Shown here one piece after another: positions 1 to 8,349 of a DNA stretch of 64,000 bases. Source of the DNA: Cupriavidus phytohabitans. Lineage in GTDB: Bacteria > Pseudomonadota > Gammaproteobacteria > Burkholderiales > Burkholderiaceae. The number at the start of each line of letters is the position of its first letter. The stretch's first letter is position 1. The DNA lies in contig NZ_AUFE01000012.1 of assembly GCF_000426345.1 (NCBI RefSeq), positions 92,710 through 156,709 of the forward strand, written 5' to 3'. Both the position numbers and the translations under genes were made by a program. A model generated the notes under the pieces. It was not told the origin of the DNA. It saw only the letters and a program-made list of their open reading frames with translations, and searched no databases.

Positions 1-1
1 C

Positions 2-712
2 AACAACCTGAGCAAGGCCGACTACGCCATCTCGGCGGGCTTCTCGTATGGCATCACCTCGTCGCACAATGGCTGCCTGCACGTCGAAGTGACGGTCAAG
101 GGCAAGCAGGGACACGCTGCCATGCCGCACACCGGCGTCGACGCGATCGAGGCCGCCACCCACATCCTGCAGGCCATCTACGGCCTGCGCGCCGAGCTGG
201 CCACGCGCAAGTCGAAGGTGCCGGGCATCGACACCGCCACGCTGAACGTCGGCCTGATCAAGGGCGGCATCAACACCAACGTGGTGCCGGACCTGGTGAC
301 CTTCCGCGTCGACCGCCGCATGATCCCCGAGGAAATCGGCTTTGACGCCGAAGGCGAGATCCGCGCCGTGGTCGAGAAGGCGGCCAAGGACCGCCCGGGC
401 ATCGAAGTGAAGGTCGAGCGCATCATCCTGGCCGAGCCGCTGTCGGAACTGCCGGGCGTGGAGAAGCTGATCGGCGCGCTGAAGAGCCGTGCCGAGTCGG
501 TGTTCGGCGTGGAAATCCCGGTGCAGGGCGTGCCCCTCTACACCGACGCCCGCCACTACACCAAGCGCGGCATCCCGACCGTGCTGTACGGAGCCGGCCC
601 GCGCACGCTGATGGAAGCGCGCGGCCATAACTCGGACGAGAACCTGCGCCTGAACGACCTGAACCGCGCGACCAAGGTGGTGGCACTGGCGTTGTCCGAC
701 CTGATGAAGTAA
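2..712 (+). CDS. M20 family metallopeptidase/amidohydrolase (5' end outside window)
   Basis: The reading frame is open from the left edge, so the protein lacks its N-terminus; about 236 residues are visible. They contain the inserted dimerisation domain of M20 peptidases (the VKGKQGHAAMPHTGVDAIEAA region) and the C-terminal half of the catalytic domain, with an LYTDARHYTKRGIP segment and a late metal-ligand motif GHNSDE. Family members are dinuclear zinc hydrolases that remove acyl groups from amino acids or cleave peptides (ArgE, DapE, carboxypeptidase G2 types). The visible part cannot fix the substrate. A clear intrinsic terminator follows at 755-785, so this is the end of its transcript. 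Confidence 0.85.
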   Translation, partial: NNLSKADYAISAGFSYGITSSHNGCLHVEVTVKGKQGHAAMPHTGVDAIEAATHILQAIYGLRAELATRKSKVPGIDTATLNVGLIKGGINTNVVPDLVTFRVDRRMIPEEIGFDAEGEIRAVVEKAAKDRPGIEVKVERIILAEPLSELPGVEKLIGALKSRAESVFGVEIPVQGVPLYTDARHYTKRGIPTVLYGAGPRTLMEARGHNSDENLRLNDLNRATKVVALALSDLMK

Positions 713-754
713 GCGGAGAAGGAATTTGCGCGCCGGTGATGGATCGGCGACAGA

Positions 755-785
755 AACGCCACGGCTTTGGCCGTGGCGTTTTTTT
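755..785 (+). terminator. Rho-independent terminator after the M20 gene
   Basis: The arms AACGCCACGGC (755-765) and GCCGTGGCGTT (770-780) pair perfectly around a 4-nt loop and are followed by a run of T. It lies 43 bp past the stop codon of the peptidase gene. Confidence 0.85.
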
Positions 786-872
786 GTATGCGAAAGGGGC
801 CAGGCAACTGTCCGGCGGAGCGTTCGGGTCCGCGTGAGCTGAGATCGCGGCGGCAGCTTCCGCCGCTTTTGC

Positions 873-1448
873 CTATTCCGGCAGCGTATCCGCTCCCGCC
901 CCCAGCATCCGCTGCATCAACACCGTATCGATCCACTGCCCATGCTTGAAGCCGACCGCTTCCAGCCGGCCCACGGTCCGGAAGCCCAGCCGCTCATGCA
1001 CCGCCAGCGAGCCGGCGCCTTCGCCGCCCGCGGTACAAGCGATCACCGCGACCATCTGGCGCCACGGGCCGGTTTCGCACTGCGCCACCAGCTCGGCGAG
1101 CAGCGCCTGTCCCAGACCCTCGCCAACGCAGCGGTGGTCGATATAGATCGAGTCCTCGATGGCGAAGCGATAGGCGCTGCGGGCGCGGTAGGCCGATGCA
1201 TAGGCGTAGCCCAGCACCGCGCCATCGCGCTCGGCGACCAGGTAGGGCAGGTTCTTGCGGCGCACCTCGGCGAAGCGCAGCTGCATGTCGTCGACGGTCG
1301 GCGGCACTTCCTCGAAGGAAGCGCCGCCGTGCAGGACATGGTGCGCATAGATGGCGTGGATGGCCGGGACGTCCGAGGCGGTGGCGTCGCGCAGCGTGAA
1401 CGGCTTGCGAGCGGCGACGGAGCGGAGGGAGGCGGTGGCGGAGGTCAT
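873..1448 (-). CDS. GNAT family N-acetyltransferase, phosphinothricin acetyltransferase-like
   Basis: The protein has about 191 residues when started at the ATG at 1448 (MTSATASLRS). The frame stays open to 1571 but the extra residues look non-coding. The fold is recognisable from TLRDATASDVPAIHAIYAHHV, EDSIYIDHRCVGEGLGQALL (beta4 and the acetyl-CoA loop), VAVIACTAGGEGAGSLAVHE, and the ending GRLEAVGFKHGQWIDTVLMQ. This order is typical of the Pat/Bar/MddA subgroup, which acetylates phosphinothricin or methionine derivatives. The substrate here is not known. The gene is divergent from arsC. Confidence 0.85.
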   Translation of the reverse strand: MTSATASLRSVAARKPFTLRDATASDVPAIHAIYAHHVLHGGASFEEVPPTVDDMQLRFAEVRRKNLPYLVAERDGAVLGYAYASAYRARSAYRFAIEDSIYIDHRCVGEGLGQALLAELVAQCETGPWRQMVAVIACTAGGEGAGSLAVHERLGFRTVGRLEAVGFKHGQWIDTVLMQRMLGAGADTLPE

Positions 1449-1626
1449 CGGGAGCGCAGGCCAGTGGCCGGATGCATGGACCTGGGGCAACGCAGGATGC
1501 GTGCCCGACACTTGCGTCTTTGTGCCTGCGCGCAACCGGATACGTTGTATATAGTGCCGTTGGATTTGCACCGCATTAGTGCCACCGCCCCAGTTCAGGG
1601 CGCATCAACAAGAAAGGACACCTGCC

Positions 1627-1986
1627 ATGATCACGATCTACCACAACCCCCGCTGCTCCAAGTCGCGCGAGACGCTTGCCATGGTCGAGGAAGCCGCCGG
1701 GCGCCTTGGCGAGCCAGTGGAAATCGTCGAGTACCTGAAGAACCCGCCATCGGTGGCGACGCTGCGCCAGCTCAACACAATGCTGGGCGTGCCGGTGCGC
1801 GAGATGATCCGCGACAACGAGGCGGCGTACGCGGAACTGGGCCTGGCCGACCCGGGCCTGACCGATGCCGAGCTGCTGGCTGCCGTGGCCGACAACCCGA
1901 TCCTGCTGCAGCGCCCCGTGGTCGTGCGCAACCGGCGCGCCGTCATCGGCCGGCCGCCCGAGAACGTGGTGCCGCTGCTGGCCTGA
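1627..1986 (+). CDS. arsC: ArsC-family arsenate reductase (glutaredoxin-type)
   Basis: A 119-residue protein starting MITIYHNPRCSKSRET. It carries the thioredoxin-fold catalytic cysteine at about residue 10 in the HNPRCSKSR motif and the C-terminal VVRNRRAVIGRPPENV segment of ArsC. The family reduces arsenate to arsenite using glutathione and glutaredoxin in the cytoplasm; some members (YfgD, Spx-like) have other roles. The ATG at 1627 follows an AAAGGA ribosome site; an in-frame upstream extension to 1579 has no support. No arsR or arsB lies next to it, so it is probably a housekeeping paralogue rather than part of an ars operon. Confidence 0.85.
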   Translation: MITIYHNPRCSKSRETLAMVEEAAGRLGEPVEIVEYLKNPPSVATLRQLNTMLGVPVREMIRDNEAAYAELGLADPGLTDAELLAAVADNPILLQRPVVVRNRRAVIGRPPENVVPLLA

Positions 1987-2004
1987 AGCGGGCCCGGAAT
2001 AGAA

Positions 2005-2031
2005 CCGGCCCCCACGAACTGTGGGGGCCGG
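2005..2031. terminator. Hairpin between convergent arsC and small membrane gene
   Basis: CCGGCCCCCAC (2005-2015) and GTGGGGGCCGG (2021-2031) form an 11-bp stem with a 5-nt loop. There is no long T tract, so its strength is uncertain. It lies between the 3' ends of two converging genes and could serve both. Confidence 0.5.
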
Positions 2032-2066
2032 CCGGTCTGCGAGACAAACTGCTTCAGGCGGGTCGT

Positions 2067-2300
2067 TCAATGAACACCCAGCCAGTGCATGGCCTCCTGA
2101 CCGAAAGCAATGGCCGCGAGCACGACCAGCAGCACTACCAGCGTCACCGTACTGACGTACAGGGTGGCCTTGGCGACTTCGGCGTCTTCATCCGAGGTGT
2201 GGTGATGGGTGATGGGCGTGGCGCCCTTCGCGTGCGACCCATGCGGCCAGTGAATCCGGCCGGCCAGGTCTCTCAAGTGCAGGTCGGTAGGAAAACGCAT
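2067..2300 (-). CDS. Small single-pass membrane protein of unknown function
   Basis: A 77-residue frame starts at the ATG at 2300, preceded on the minus strand by a strong GGAGGT ribosome site. The N-terminal 45 residues are hydrophilic and His-rich (around ITHHHTSDEDAEVAKA). They are followed by one hydrophobic segment (roughly residues 47-68, TLVVLLVVLAAIAFG) and a short tail ending WLGVH. I do not recognise a family. The ribosome site, codon use and clean hydrophobic segment support a real gene. It may be translated as an N-in, C-out inner membrane protein (inference). Confidence 0.6.
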   Translation of the reverse strand: MRFPTDLHLRDLAGRIHWPHGSHAKGATPITHHHTSDEDAEVAKATLYVSTVTLVVLLVVLAAIAFGQEAMHWLGVH

Positions 2301-2508
2301 GATCGACACCTCCTCGGCGGGCGCCGCGCGGCTCCGGGCATCATCGGTCAGGCGGATGGTGGCGGGTTGCGCAAGTGCGCCGAATAATCGGTTGGCTCGT
2401 TTCGCCCGGTGCGCCACATCCGCTTCTACTATAGGCGGGTTGGCGGCAGATGCGTGAGCGCGGTCTGCAAGGGGCGTGCCGCGGGACACGCTGCGCTGCA
2501 GCAACGCC

Positions 2509-3165
2509 TCATGGCTTTGGATCAGGTTGTGAGGACTCGCTCGCGCTATCATCCATGGCGGGCGCCAAGCCGGCCAGCGCCGCTTCCCGCGCGCGTTGCG
2601 TTGCCAGCATGTTGCAGAACAGCGCGCCCTGTTCCAGCGCATCGTCCAGCGCCACATGGGTGTGGGGTAGCGGATCCATCCATTCCTTTGGGAATGCCGC
2701 CTTCACGGTCTTGCGGTAAGGCCGGCCCGTCAGCGCAAAGCCCAGCGTCTTGATGTCCAGCGCGGCCCAGCCGAACGGCGAGCGCCCGGCGAAGCGCATC
2801 ATGTACCAGAACATCCAGGTGAAATCGAAGCCGGCCGGGAAGGCCACGAAGACCGGCTTGCCGGGCAGGCTCTCGACCCACTCCACGTAGCGCACCATGG
2901 CGTCCTCCGGGCGCTGCAGGTCGCGCCGGCAGGCGCTCCAGGCCTCGGGCTGGGTCTGCCACCACTGCATCTGCACCGGGTGCCCCGCGGCGCCGGGCAG
3001 CGTCTCCAGGTTCGCCGAAAACGTGCCGATCACAGTCTTGTCCGCCAGCATGGCGGCCGAAGCGAACGACAGCATCGAATGCGGGCCCGGAATGGGGCCA
3101 TCGGCCTCGACGTCGGTGCTGACGTAGATTTCCGGCCGGGTGTCGGGCGCCTGTCGCTTGGCCAT
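2509..3165 (-). CDS. DEDDh-type 3'-5' exonuclease (DnaQ-like)
   Basis: A 218-residue protein with exonuclease motif I near the N-terminus ([10 protein letters not shown], about residues 14-23), a central [10 protein letters not shown] segment, and motif [14 protein letters not shown] near residue 170. Together these supply the acidic residues and His of the DEDDh fold. Such proteins trim DNA or RNA 3' ends. The short length and lack of other domains argue against a polymerase epsilon subunit. The gene starts 4 bp after the end of the upstream hydrolase gene on the same strand, so the two are likely co-transcribed. Confidence 0.75.
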   Translation of the reverse strand: MAKRQAPDTRPEIYVSTDVEADGPIPGPHSMLSFASAAMLADKTVIGTFSANLETLPGAAGHPVQMQWWQTQPEAWSACRRDLQRPEDAMVRYVEWVESLPGKPVFVAFPAGFDFTWMFWYMMRFAGRSPFGWAALDIKTLGFALTGRPYRKTVKAAFPKEWMDPLPHTHVALDDALEQGALFCNMLATQRAREAALAGLAPAMDDSASESSQPDPKP

Positions 3166-3169
3166 GGCG

Positions 3170-3820
3170 TCAGCCCACGTCGATCAGGTGGTCCGCCACG
3201 AAGGGGTTGTTGCGGCGCTCCTCGCCGAAGGTCGAAACCGGGCCGTGGCCGGGAATGAAGGTCACGTCCTCGCCCAGCGGCCAGAGCCGCGTGCGGATCG
3301 AGCGGACCAGGTCGGCATGGTTGCCGCGCGGGAAGTCGGTGCGGCCGATCGAGCCGGCGAACAGCACGTCGCCCACCACCGCCAGCTTGTTGGGGCGCGA
3401 AAAGAACACCACGTGGCCGGGCGTGTGGCCCGGGCAGTGGTAGACCTCCAGCGTTTCGTTGCCGAACTGCACGGTGTCGCCGTTCTCCAGCCAGCGGTCA
3501 GGCTCGAAGCTTTCCGCATGGCCGAAGCCGAAGCGCCGCGTCTGTTCGGGCAGCTGCTCGATCCAGAAGCGTTCGTCCTGCTGCGGCCCTTCGATGGGGA
3601 TGCCGAATTCGCGCGCCAGCGCCGCGGCACCGGCGCAGTGGTCGACGTGGCCGTGCGTCAGGAAGATCTTCTGCAGCGTGACCCCTTGCTCCCGGAGCGC
3701 TTCGCGGATGCGTTCGAGGTCGCCGCCCGGATCGCAGACGGCAGCGGTGCCGGTACTTTCGTCGATCAGCAGCGAACAGTTTTGCTGGAAGGGGGTGACC
3801 GGGATAAGGAGGACTTTCAT
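3170..3820 (-). CDS. MBL-fold metallo-hydrolase, glyoxalase II-like (YcbL type)
   Basis: A 216-residue protein with the metallo-beta-lactamase metal motif [12 protein letters not shown] near residue 55, a second ligand region [31 protein letters not shown], and a late [14 protein letters not shown]. This is the arrangement of single-domain glyoxalase II-like thioester hydrolases, which lack the extra C-terminal substrate domain of true GloB. It probably hydrolyses a glutathione or other thioester in the cytoplasm. It is the first gene of a two-gene unit with the exonuclease. The roughly 290 bp upstream is an AT-richer divergent promoter region shared with rlpA. Confidence 0.85.
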   Translation of the reverse strand: MKVLLIPVTPFQQNCSLLIDESTGTAAVCDPGGDLERIREALREQGVTLQKIFLTHGHVDHCAGAAALAREFGIPIEGPQQDERFWIEQLPEQTRRFGFGHAESFEPDRWLENGDTVQFGNETLEVYHCPGHTPGHVVFFSRPNKLAVVGDVLFAGSIGRTDFPRGNHADLVRSIRTRLWPLGEDVTFIPGHGPVSTFGEERRNNPFVADHLIDVG

Positions 3821-4114
3821 CGGTGTATTTTTGTGATCGTTGCGGCATTTTCACAGCGCGCCGCACGCGCCTCGGCAGCGGCGAAAAGCTGCCGGGCATT
3901 CATGCTTTGCATTGTAGCGCCGGGCGGAAAATTGTTGCGGCGCATACCGTAATATGCTTTTTAAGGCACTCCGTTACAAAATAGCCCGATCCCCCGCAAT
4001 CCCTTGCCACACCGTGGATCGCGGGCAAGATCGTCCCCGTTCGTGCGAGATCGAACAGATTTCGTAACAAAATGAAAGAGATAGTCAGCAGTAGTCAATG
4101 CTAGACTCGCGCCC

Positions 4115-4882
4115 ATGCTGAATTTGACCGCCCTCACCAAGCGCTGGCAACGGCTGGCCAAGCTCGGGACATGCACTGCATGCGCCCTGGTGCTGGCCGC
4201 TTGTGCCACGCCCCCCGGGGGCGACAACGCGGACGTCGCCGATACGTCGAACGCGGTGCCTACGCGCGCCGCGAAGAACGCCGGCAAGGCCGCCCGCAAC
4301 GAGGCGGACAAGAGCGCCCGCGCATCGTCCGAAGGCGGCAGCTGGAACCTGTTCGGCTACGACGCGGACGAAGGCCGCAGCGGCAGTTCGCTTGACGGCC
4401 TGCGCGCAGACATCGGCACGTTCGAGCAGCGCGGCGTCGCATCCTGGTACGGCAAGGGCTTCCATGGCCGCAAGACCGCCAATGGCGAGCGCTTCGACAT
4501 GCGCGCGATGACCGCCGCCCATCCTTCGCTGCCGCTCGACAGCTGGGTGCTGGTGCGCAACCTGCGCAACAACAAGGTCGCGGTGCTGCGTATCAACGAC
4601 CGCGGTCCGTACCACGGCAACCGCGTGCTGGACGTGTCCTACGGCGCCGCGCGCCGGCTTGGCTTCGTCGAGCGCGGCGCGGTCAACGTCGAGATCCGCC
4701 GGCTGACGCGCACCGAAGTCGCGGCGCTGGGCCCGCAGTTCGATGCCGGCGGCACCGAGGCCGGCGATGGCACCGGTGACGACGATGTGTCCGTGCCCGA
4801 ACTCGCCAACTCGCTGGCGCCCGCCAAGGCGCGCAAGGCAACCAAGGCCAGCGGCAAGGCGGTCAAGCGCAAGCGCCGCTGA
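4115..4882 (+). CDS. rlpA: RlpA-like septal ring lipoprotein (double-psi beta-barrel)
   Basis: A 255-residue protein with a lipoprotein signal peptide ending in the lipobox LAAC (Cys30). A linker of about 75 residues follows, then a double-psi beta-barrel at about residues 106-197 (GVASWYGKGFHGRKTANGE, RINDRGPYHGNRVLDVS). RlpA proteins act on denuded peptidoglycan glycan strands at the septum as lytic transglycosylases. The C-terminus lacks the SPOR domain of many RlpA proteins and instead ends in a Lys/Arg/Ala tail (KRKRR). The catalytic Asp region (NDRGPY) and His of the barrel are present. Confidence 0.85.
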   Translation: MLNLTALTKRWQRLAKLGTCTACALVLAACATPPGGDNADVADTSNAVPTRAAKNAGKAARNEADKSARASSEGGSWNLFGYDADEGRSGSSLDGLRADIGTFEQRGVASWYGKGFHGRKTANGERFDMRAMTAAHPSLPLDSWVLVRNLRNNKVAVLRINDRGPYHGNRVLDVSYGAARRLGFVERGAVNVEIRRLTRTEVAALGPQFDAGGTEAGDGTGDDDVSVPELANSLAPAKARKATKASGKAVKRKRR

Positions 4883-4970
4883 GACCGGCAGCGCCCGATG
4901 CATGCCACCGCGCGCTGACACCTCTCCGTTACTTTCCCCGCATCACCCCGGCGTCGTCGCCCGGGCGGCT

Positions 4971-5879
4971 TCAGTCTCCGCTATCGCCGGATCGTTGCGC
5001 CAGCGCCAGCTGGTAGAGCGCGCCGGTGTTCGCACCGGTGATCGCGGCCGCCAGCTTGGCGGCGCGCTTGGCCGGCAGTTCCGCCAGCAGCAGCCCCAGC
5101 ACGCGCTGCGCCTCGGCATCGGGCGCACCGTCCGCGGCCGCATCGCCGCCGGCGCCTTCCACCACCAGCACGAATTCCCCCTTGGCCCGGTTCGGGTCGG
5201 CCGCCAGCCATGCCGGTGCCTGCGCCGCGGTCACCACCGCGATGTCCTCGAACAGCTTGGTCAATTCGCGCCCGATCAGCAGCCGGCGCTCGGCCGGCAG
5301 CCCGGCGGCGAGCGCGGCCAGCGTGTCGGCAATGCGGTGCGGCGCCTCATAGCAGACCCAGGCATGGTCCAGCGCGGCGAGCCGCGCGATAGCCTCGCCA
5401 CGCACCTTGGGTTTGCTCGGCAGGAAGCCGACGAAGGTGAAACGGCCTTCGCCGGTATCGAGCATGTCGCCCGCCACCGACAACGCGGCCACCGCGGCGC
5501 TGGGGCCGGGCAGGGGCACCACCGGGTGGCCGGCAGCGCGCACCGCCTCGACCAGCCGCGCGCCCGGATCCGATATGCCCGGCGTGCCGGCGTCCGAGAC
5601 ATAGGCGATACGCTCCCCCGCGGCCAGCCGCGCGGCGATACGGCCGGCAGCCTCGCGCTCGTTGTGCTCGTGCACGGCCACCAGCGGCCGCTGCAGGCCC
5701 ACGCGCGACAGCAGCTGGGCCGTATTGCGGGTGTCTTCGCAGGCCACCGCGTCGGCCAGGCCGAGCACATGCAGCGCCCGCAGCGACAGGTCCGCGACAT
5801 TGCCGATGGGCGTGGCCACGACATACAGCGTGCCGCCCGGGTACGACTGGCTGGCCGCCAGCGAGATCCAGTCACTCAT
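4971..5879 (-). CDS. rsmI: 16S rRNA (cytidine(1402)-2'-O)-methyltransferase RsmI
   Basis: A 302-residue protein with the SAM-dependent tetrapyrrole-methylase fold. The signature LYVVATPIGNVADLSLRAL is at about residue 18, followed by ACEDTRNTAQLLSR, YVSDAGTPGISDPGARLV and LPGPSAAVAAL. RsmI (YraL) 2'-O-methylates C1402 in the decoding centre of 16S rRNA. It sits 15 bp from the divergent yraN gene, the conserved neighbourhood in beta- and gammaproteobacteria. The start at 5879 fits the family N-terminus. Confidence 0.95.
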   Translation of the reverse strand: MSDWISLAASQSYPGGTLYVVATPIGNVADLSLRALHVLGLADAVACEDTRNTAQLLSRVGLQRPLVAVHEHNEREAAGRIAARLAAGERIAYVSDAGTPGISDPGARLVEAVRAAGHPVVPLPGPSAAVAALSVAGDMLDTGEGRFTFVGFLPSKPKVRGEAIARLAALDHAWVCYEAPHRIADTLAALAAGLPAERRLLIGRELTKLFEDIAVVTAAQAPAWLAADPNRAKGEFVLVVEGAGGDAAADGAPDAEAQRVLGLLLAELPAKRAAKLAAAITGANTGALYQLALAQRSGDSGD

Positions 5880-5894
5880 TGAGAACTTCCGTCG

Positions 5895-6290
5895 ATGCCA
5901 TCATTCAAATCCACCACGCAGCCGAGCGACGCGCAGGCGCGCGGGATGCGGGCGGAGGACCGGGCGCTGGCGCACCTGCGGCGCCAGGGCCTGCAGCCCG
6001 TGGTCCGCAATTATCGCTGCAAAGGCGGCGAGATCGACCTGGTGATGCGCGCGCCGGACGGCACGCTGGTGTTCGTGGAGGTGCGCCAGCGCAGCGGACG
6101 CGGTTTCGGCGGCGCTGCCGCCAGCGTCACGCCGGCCAAGCAGCGCCGCGTGCTGCTGGCCGCGGCCCACTACCTCGCCACGCTGGCGCAGCTGCCGCCA
6201 TGCCGCTTCGACGTGGTGGCGCTGGAGCCGGGGCGTCTGGAGTGGTTGCAGCACGCGTTCGACCTGGATGCCGCAGCGGCTGGTTCATAA
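5895..6290 (+). CDS. yraN: YraN family (UPF0102) endonuclease-fold protein
   Basis: A 131-residue protein with the restriction-endonuclease-like core of the UPF0102 family: RGMRAEDRALAHLRRQGL, then NYRCKGGEIDLVM and VFVEVRQRSGRGFG. The E...GEID...EVxxR residues correspond to a PD-(D/E)xK nuclease-type site, with Arg where many homologues have Lys. The biochemical role is not established. It is the first gene of a probable yraN-diaA-BON lipoprotein operon. Confidence 0.9.
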   Translation: MPSFKSTTQPSDAQARGMRAEDRALAHLRRQGLQPVVRNYRCKGGEIDLVMRAPDGTLVFVEVRQRSGRGFGGAAASVTPAKQRRVLLAAAHYLATLAQLPPCRFDVVALEPGRLEWLQHAFDLDAAAAGS

Positions 6291-6319
6291 TGCGCGCTGG
6301 CGCGCAAGGTGGCGCGTAA

Positions 6320-6931
<612 letters not shown>

Positions 6932-6986
6932 GCCCGCAATCGTCCCGCACTCCCCATTCCCAACATCCAGCCACAGCAAGGACCGC

Positions 6987-7826
6987 ATGACGAACCTGCC
7001 CACTACGCCTGAAACCCGGACCGGCGCCGCCGGCACCGGCCGCATCCTTCGCGCCACGCTGACCGCCGCGGCGGTGCTGGTTTCCGCCACCCAGCTGGCC
7101 GGCTGCTTTCCCGTGATCGCCGGCGCCGTGGGCACCGGCGTGACCATGGCTACCGACCGCCGTCCGGCCGCCACCCAGACCGTCGACCGCGGCCTGCAGA
7201 TGGAAGCGGAGAGCACCATCAACTCGCGCTACAGCGGCCAGGCCCGCGTCAACGTGACCGTGTTCAACCGCAAGGTGCTGCTCACGGGCGAGGCCAGCAA
7301 TGACAGCGTCAAGCAGCAGGTCGAGCAATATGTGCGCGGCCTGCAGAATGCGCGCGTGGTGATCAACGAGCTTGAGGTGGTCAATTCGCCCGGCTTCATG
7401 ACGCAGAGCCAGGACGCGTACCTGACCAGCAAGGTCAAGACTCTGCTGATGACAGCCGACGGCGTGCCGTCGAACTCGATCAAGATCACCACCGAGAAAA
7501 GCGTGGTCTACATGCTCGGCGTGGTCACCCAGCAGGAAGGCGACCGCGCCACCGACGTGGCGCGCAATGCCTCCGGCGTGACCAAGGTGGTCAAGGCGTT
7601 CGACTACGTCAACGACACCGAGCGCGCGCGCCTGGATGCGGCCTCGACGGCGCAGAACCCGTCGATCGACGGCAACATCGGCACGCCGGCGCCGGTGCAG
7701 TCGGTGCCGGGCGTGGGCGGTCCGGTCGATGCGCCGGCCAGCACGCCAAGCCAGGCGACTACCAGCCCGGTGAGCTCGCCGGCTGCCTCGCCGGTTGCCC
7801 TGCCGCCGGGCCGGAACCTGCCCTGA
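6987..7826 (+). CDS. BON-domain outer-membrane lipoprotein (YraP/DolP-like)
   Basis: A 279-residue lipoprotein. The long N-terminal signal ends in the lipobox LAGC at about residue 40. Two BON domains follow (about 70-135 and 148-215, for example RVNVTVFNRKVLLTGEAS and KITTEKSVVYMLGVVT). The last 65 residues are a Pro/Ala/Ser-rich low-complexity tail. DolP (YraP) binds anionic phospholipid at the outer membrane and supports BAM function. The Pro-rich tail is longer than in E. coli DolP. It is the last gene before the terminator at 7850. Confidence 0.85.
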   Translation: MTNLPTTPETRTGAAGTGRILRATLTAAAVLVSATQLAGCFPVIAGAVGTGVTMATDRRPAATQTVDRGLQMEAESTINSRYSGQARVNVTVFNRKVLLTGEASNDSVKQQVEQYVRGLQNARVVINELEVVNSPGFMTQSQDAYLTSKVKTLLMTADGVPSNSIKITTEKSVVYMLGVVTQQEGDRATDVARNASGVTKVVKAFDYVNDTERARLDAASTAQNPSIDGNIGTPAPVQSVPGVGGPVDAPASTPSQATTSPVSSPAASPVALPPGRNLP

Positions 7827-7849
7827 GCGGGCTCGCTCGCCGACGCGCC

Positions 7850-7879
7850 ACGGCGCCCGCGCATGCGGGCGCCGTTTTT
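7850..7879 (+). terminator. Rho-independent terminator after the BON lipoprotein gene
   Basis: ACGGCGCCCGC (7850-7860) pairs with GCGGGCGCCGT (7865-7875) around a GCAT loop and is followed by five T residues. It ends the yraN-diaA-BON transcript and separates it from the sulfur-oxidation genes. Confidence 0.85.
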
Positions 7880-7987
7880 CCATCTGCGGTTTTCACTGCA
7901 CACCGTCCGCACACGACGTGATACGGTTGCCACGCCCGCAGGCATCTTGCCGATGCCGGCGCCCGGCACCCCACACGGAGCGAGACC

Positions 7988-8335
7988 ATGACAACCATCC
8001 CCCGGCCCGCTGTGTTCGTGCGGCTGGCACTGCTGGCCTCGGCGCTTTGCGGCGCCCAGCCCGCGCTGTCGGCCGAGCCCGCGGCCTCCGCCCCGGCGGC
8101 CCAGCATGTGCGCGCCCATGCCTCTGCCTGCACCAGCTGTCACGGCCCATCCGGCCGAGCGCCCGAAGGCAGCACCATTGCGTCGCTGGCAGGGCGCCAG
8201 CAGGCCGAACTGCTGGCGCAGTTGCAGGCGTTCCGTTCCGGAACGCGCCCGGCCACGGTGATGCACCAGATCGCCAGGGGCTACACCGACGAACAGCTCG
8301 CCGCGATCGCGGCATGGTTCGCCAACGTGCGTTGA
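7988..8335 (+). CDS. Periplasmic c-type cytochrome, FccA/SoxE-like subunit
   Basis: A 115-residue protein with a Sec signal peptide (cleavage near ALSAEP, about residue 29), one haem-binding CTSCH (residues 48-52), a Met in the ATVMHQIARGYTDEQL segment as likely axial ligand, and an ending typical of class I cytochromes. It lies 14 bp upstream of the flavoprotein subunit gene. The pair therefore probably forms flavocytochrome c sulfide dehydrogenase, with this subunit receiving electrons from the FAD subunit. The ATG at 7988 follows a GGAGCGAGACC ribosome site. Confidence 0.85.
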   Translation: MTTIPRPAVFVRLALLASALCGAQPALSAEPAASAPAAQHVRAHASACTSCHGPSGRAPEGSTIASLAGRQQAELLAQLQAFRSGTRPATVMHQIARGYTDEQLAAIAAWFANVR

Positions 8336-8349
8336 GGGGGGAAAACGCC

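Noticed and set aside
942..2387. A 481-codon plus-strand frame opposite the acetyltransferase and across arsC
   Set aside because: It is a high-GC antisense shadow: it overlaps two well-supported genes and its sequence shows no domain.
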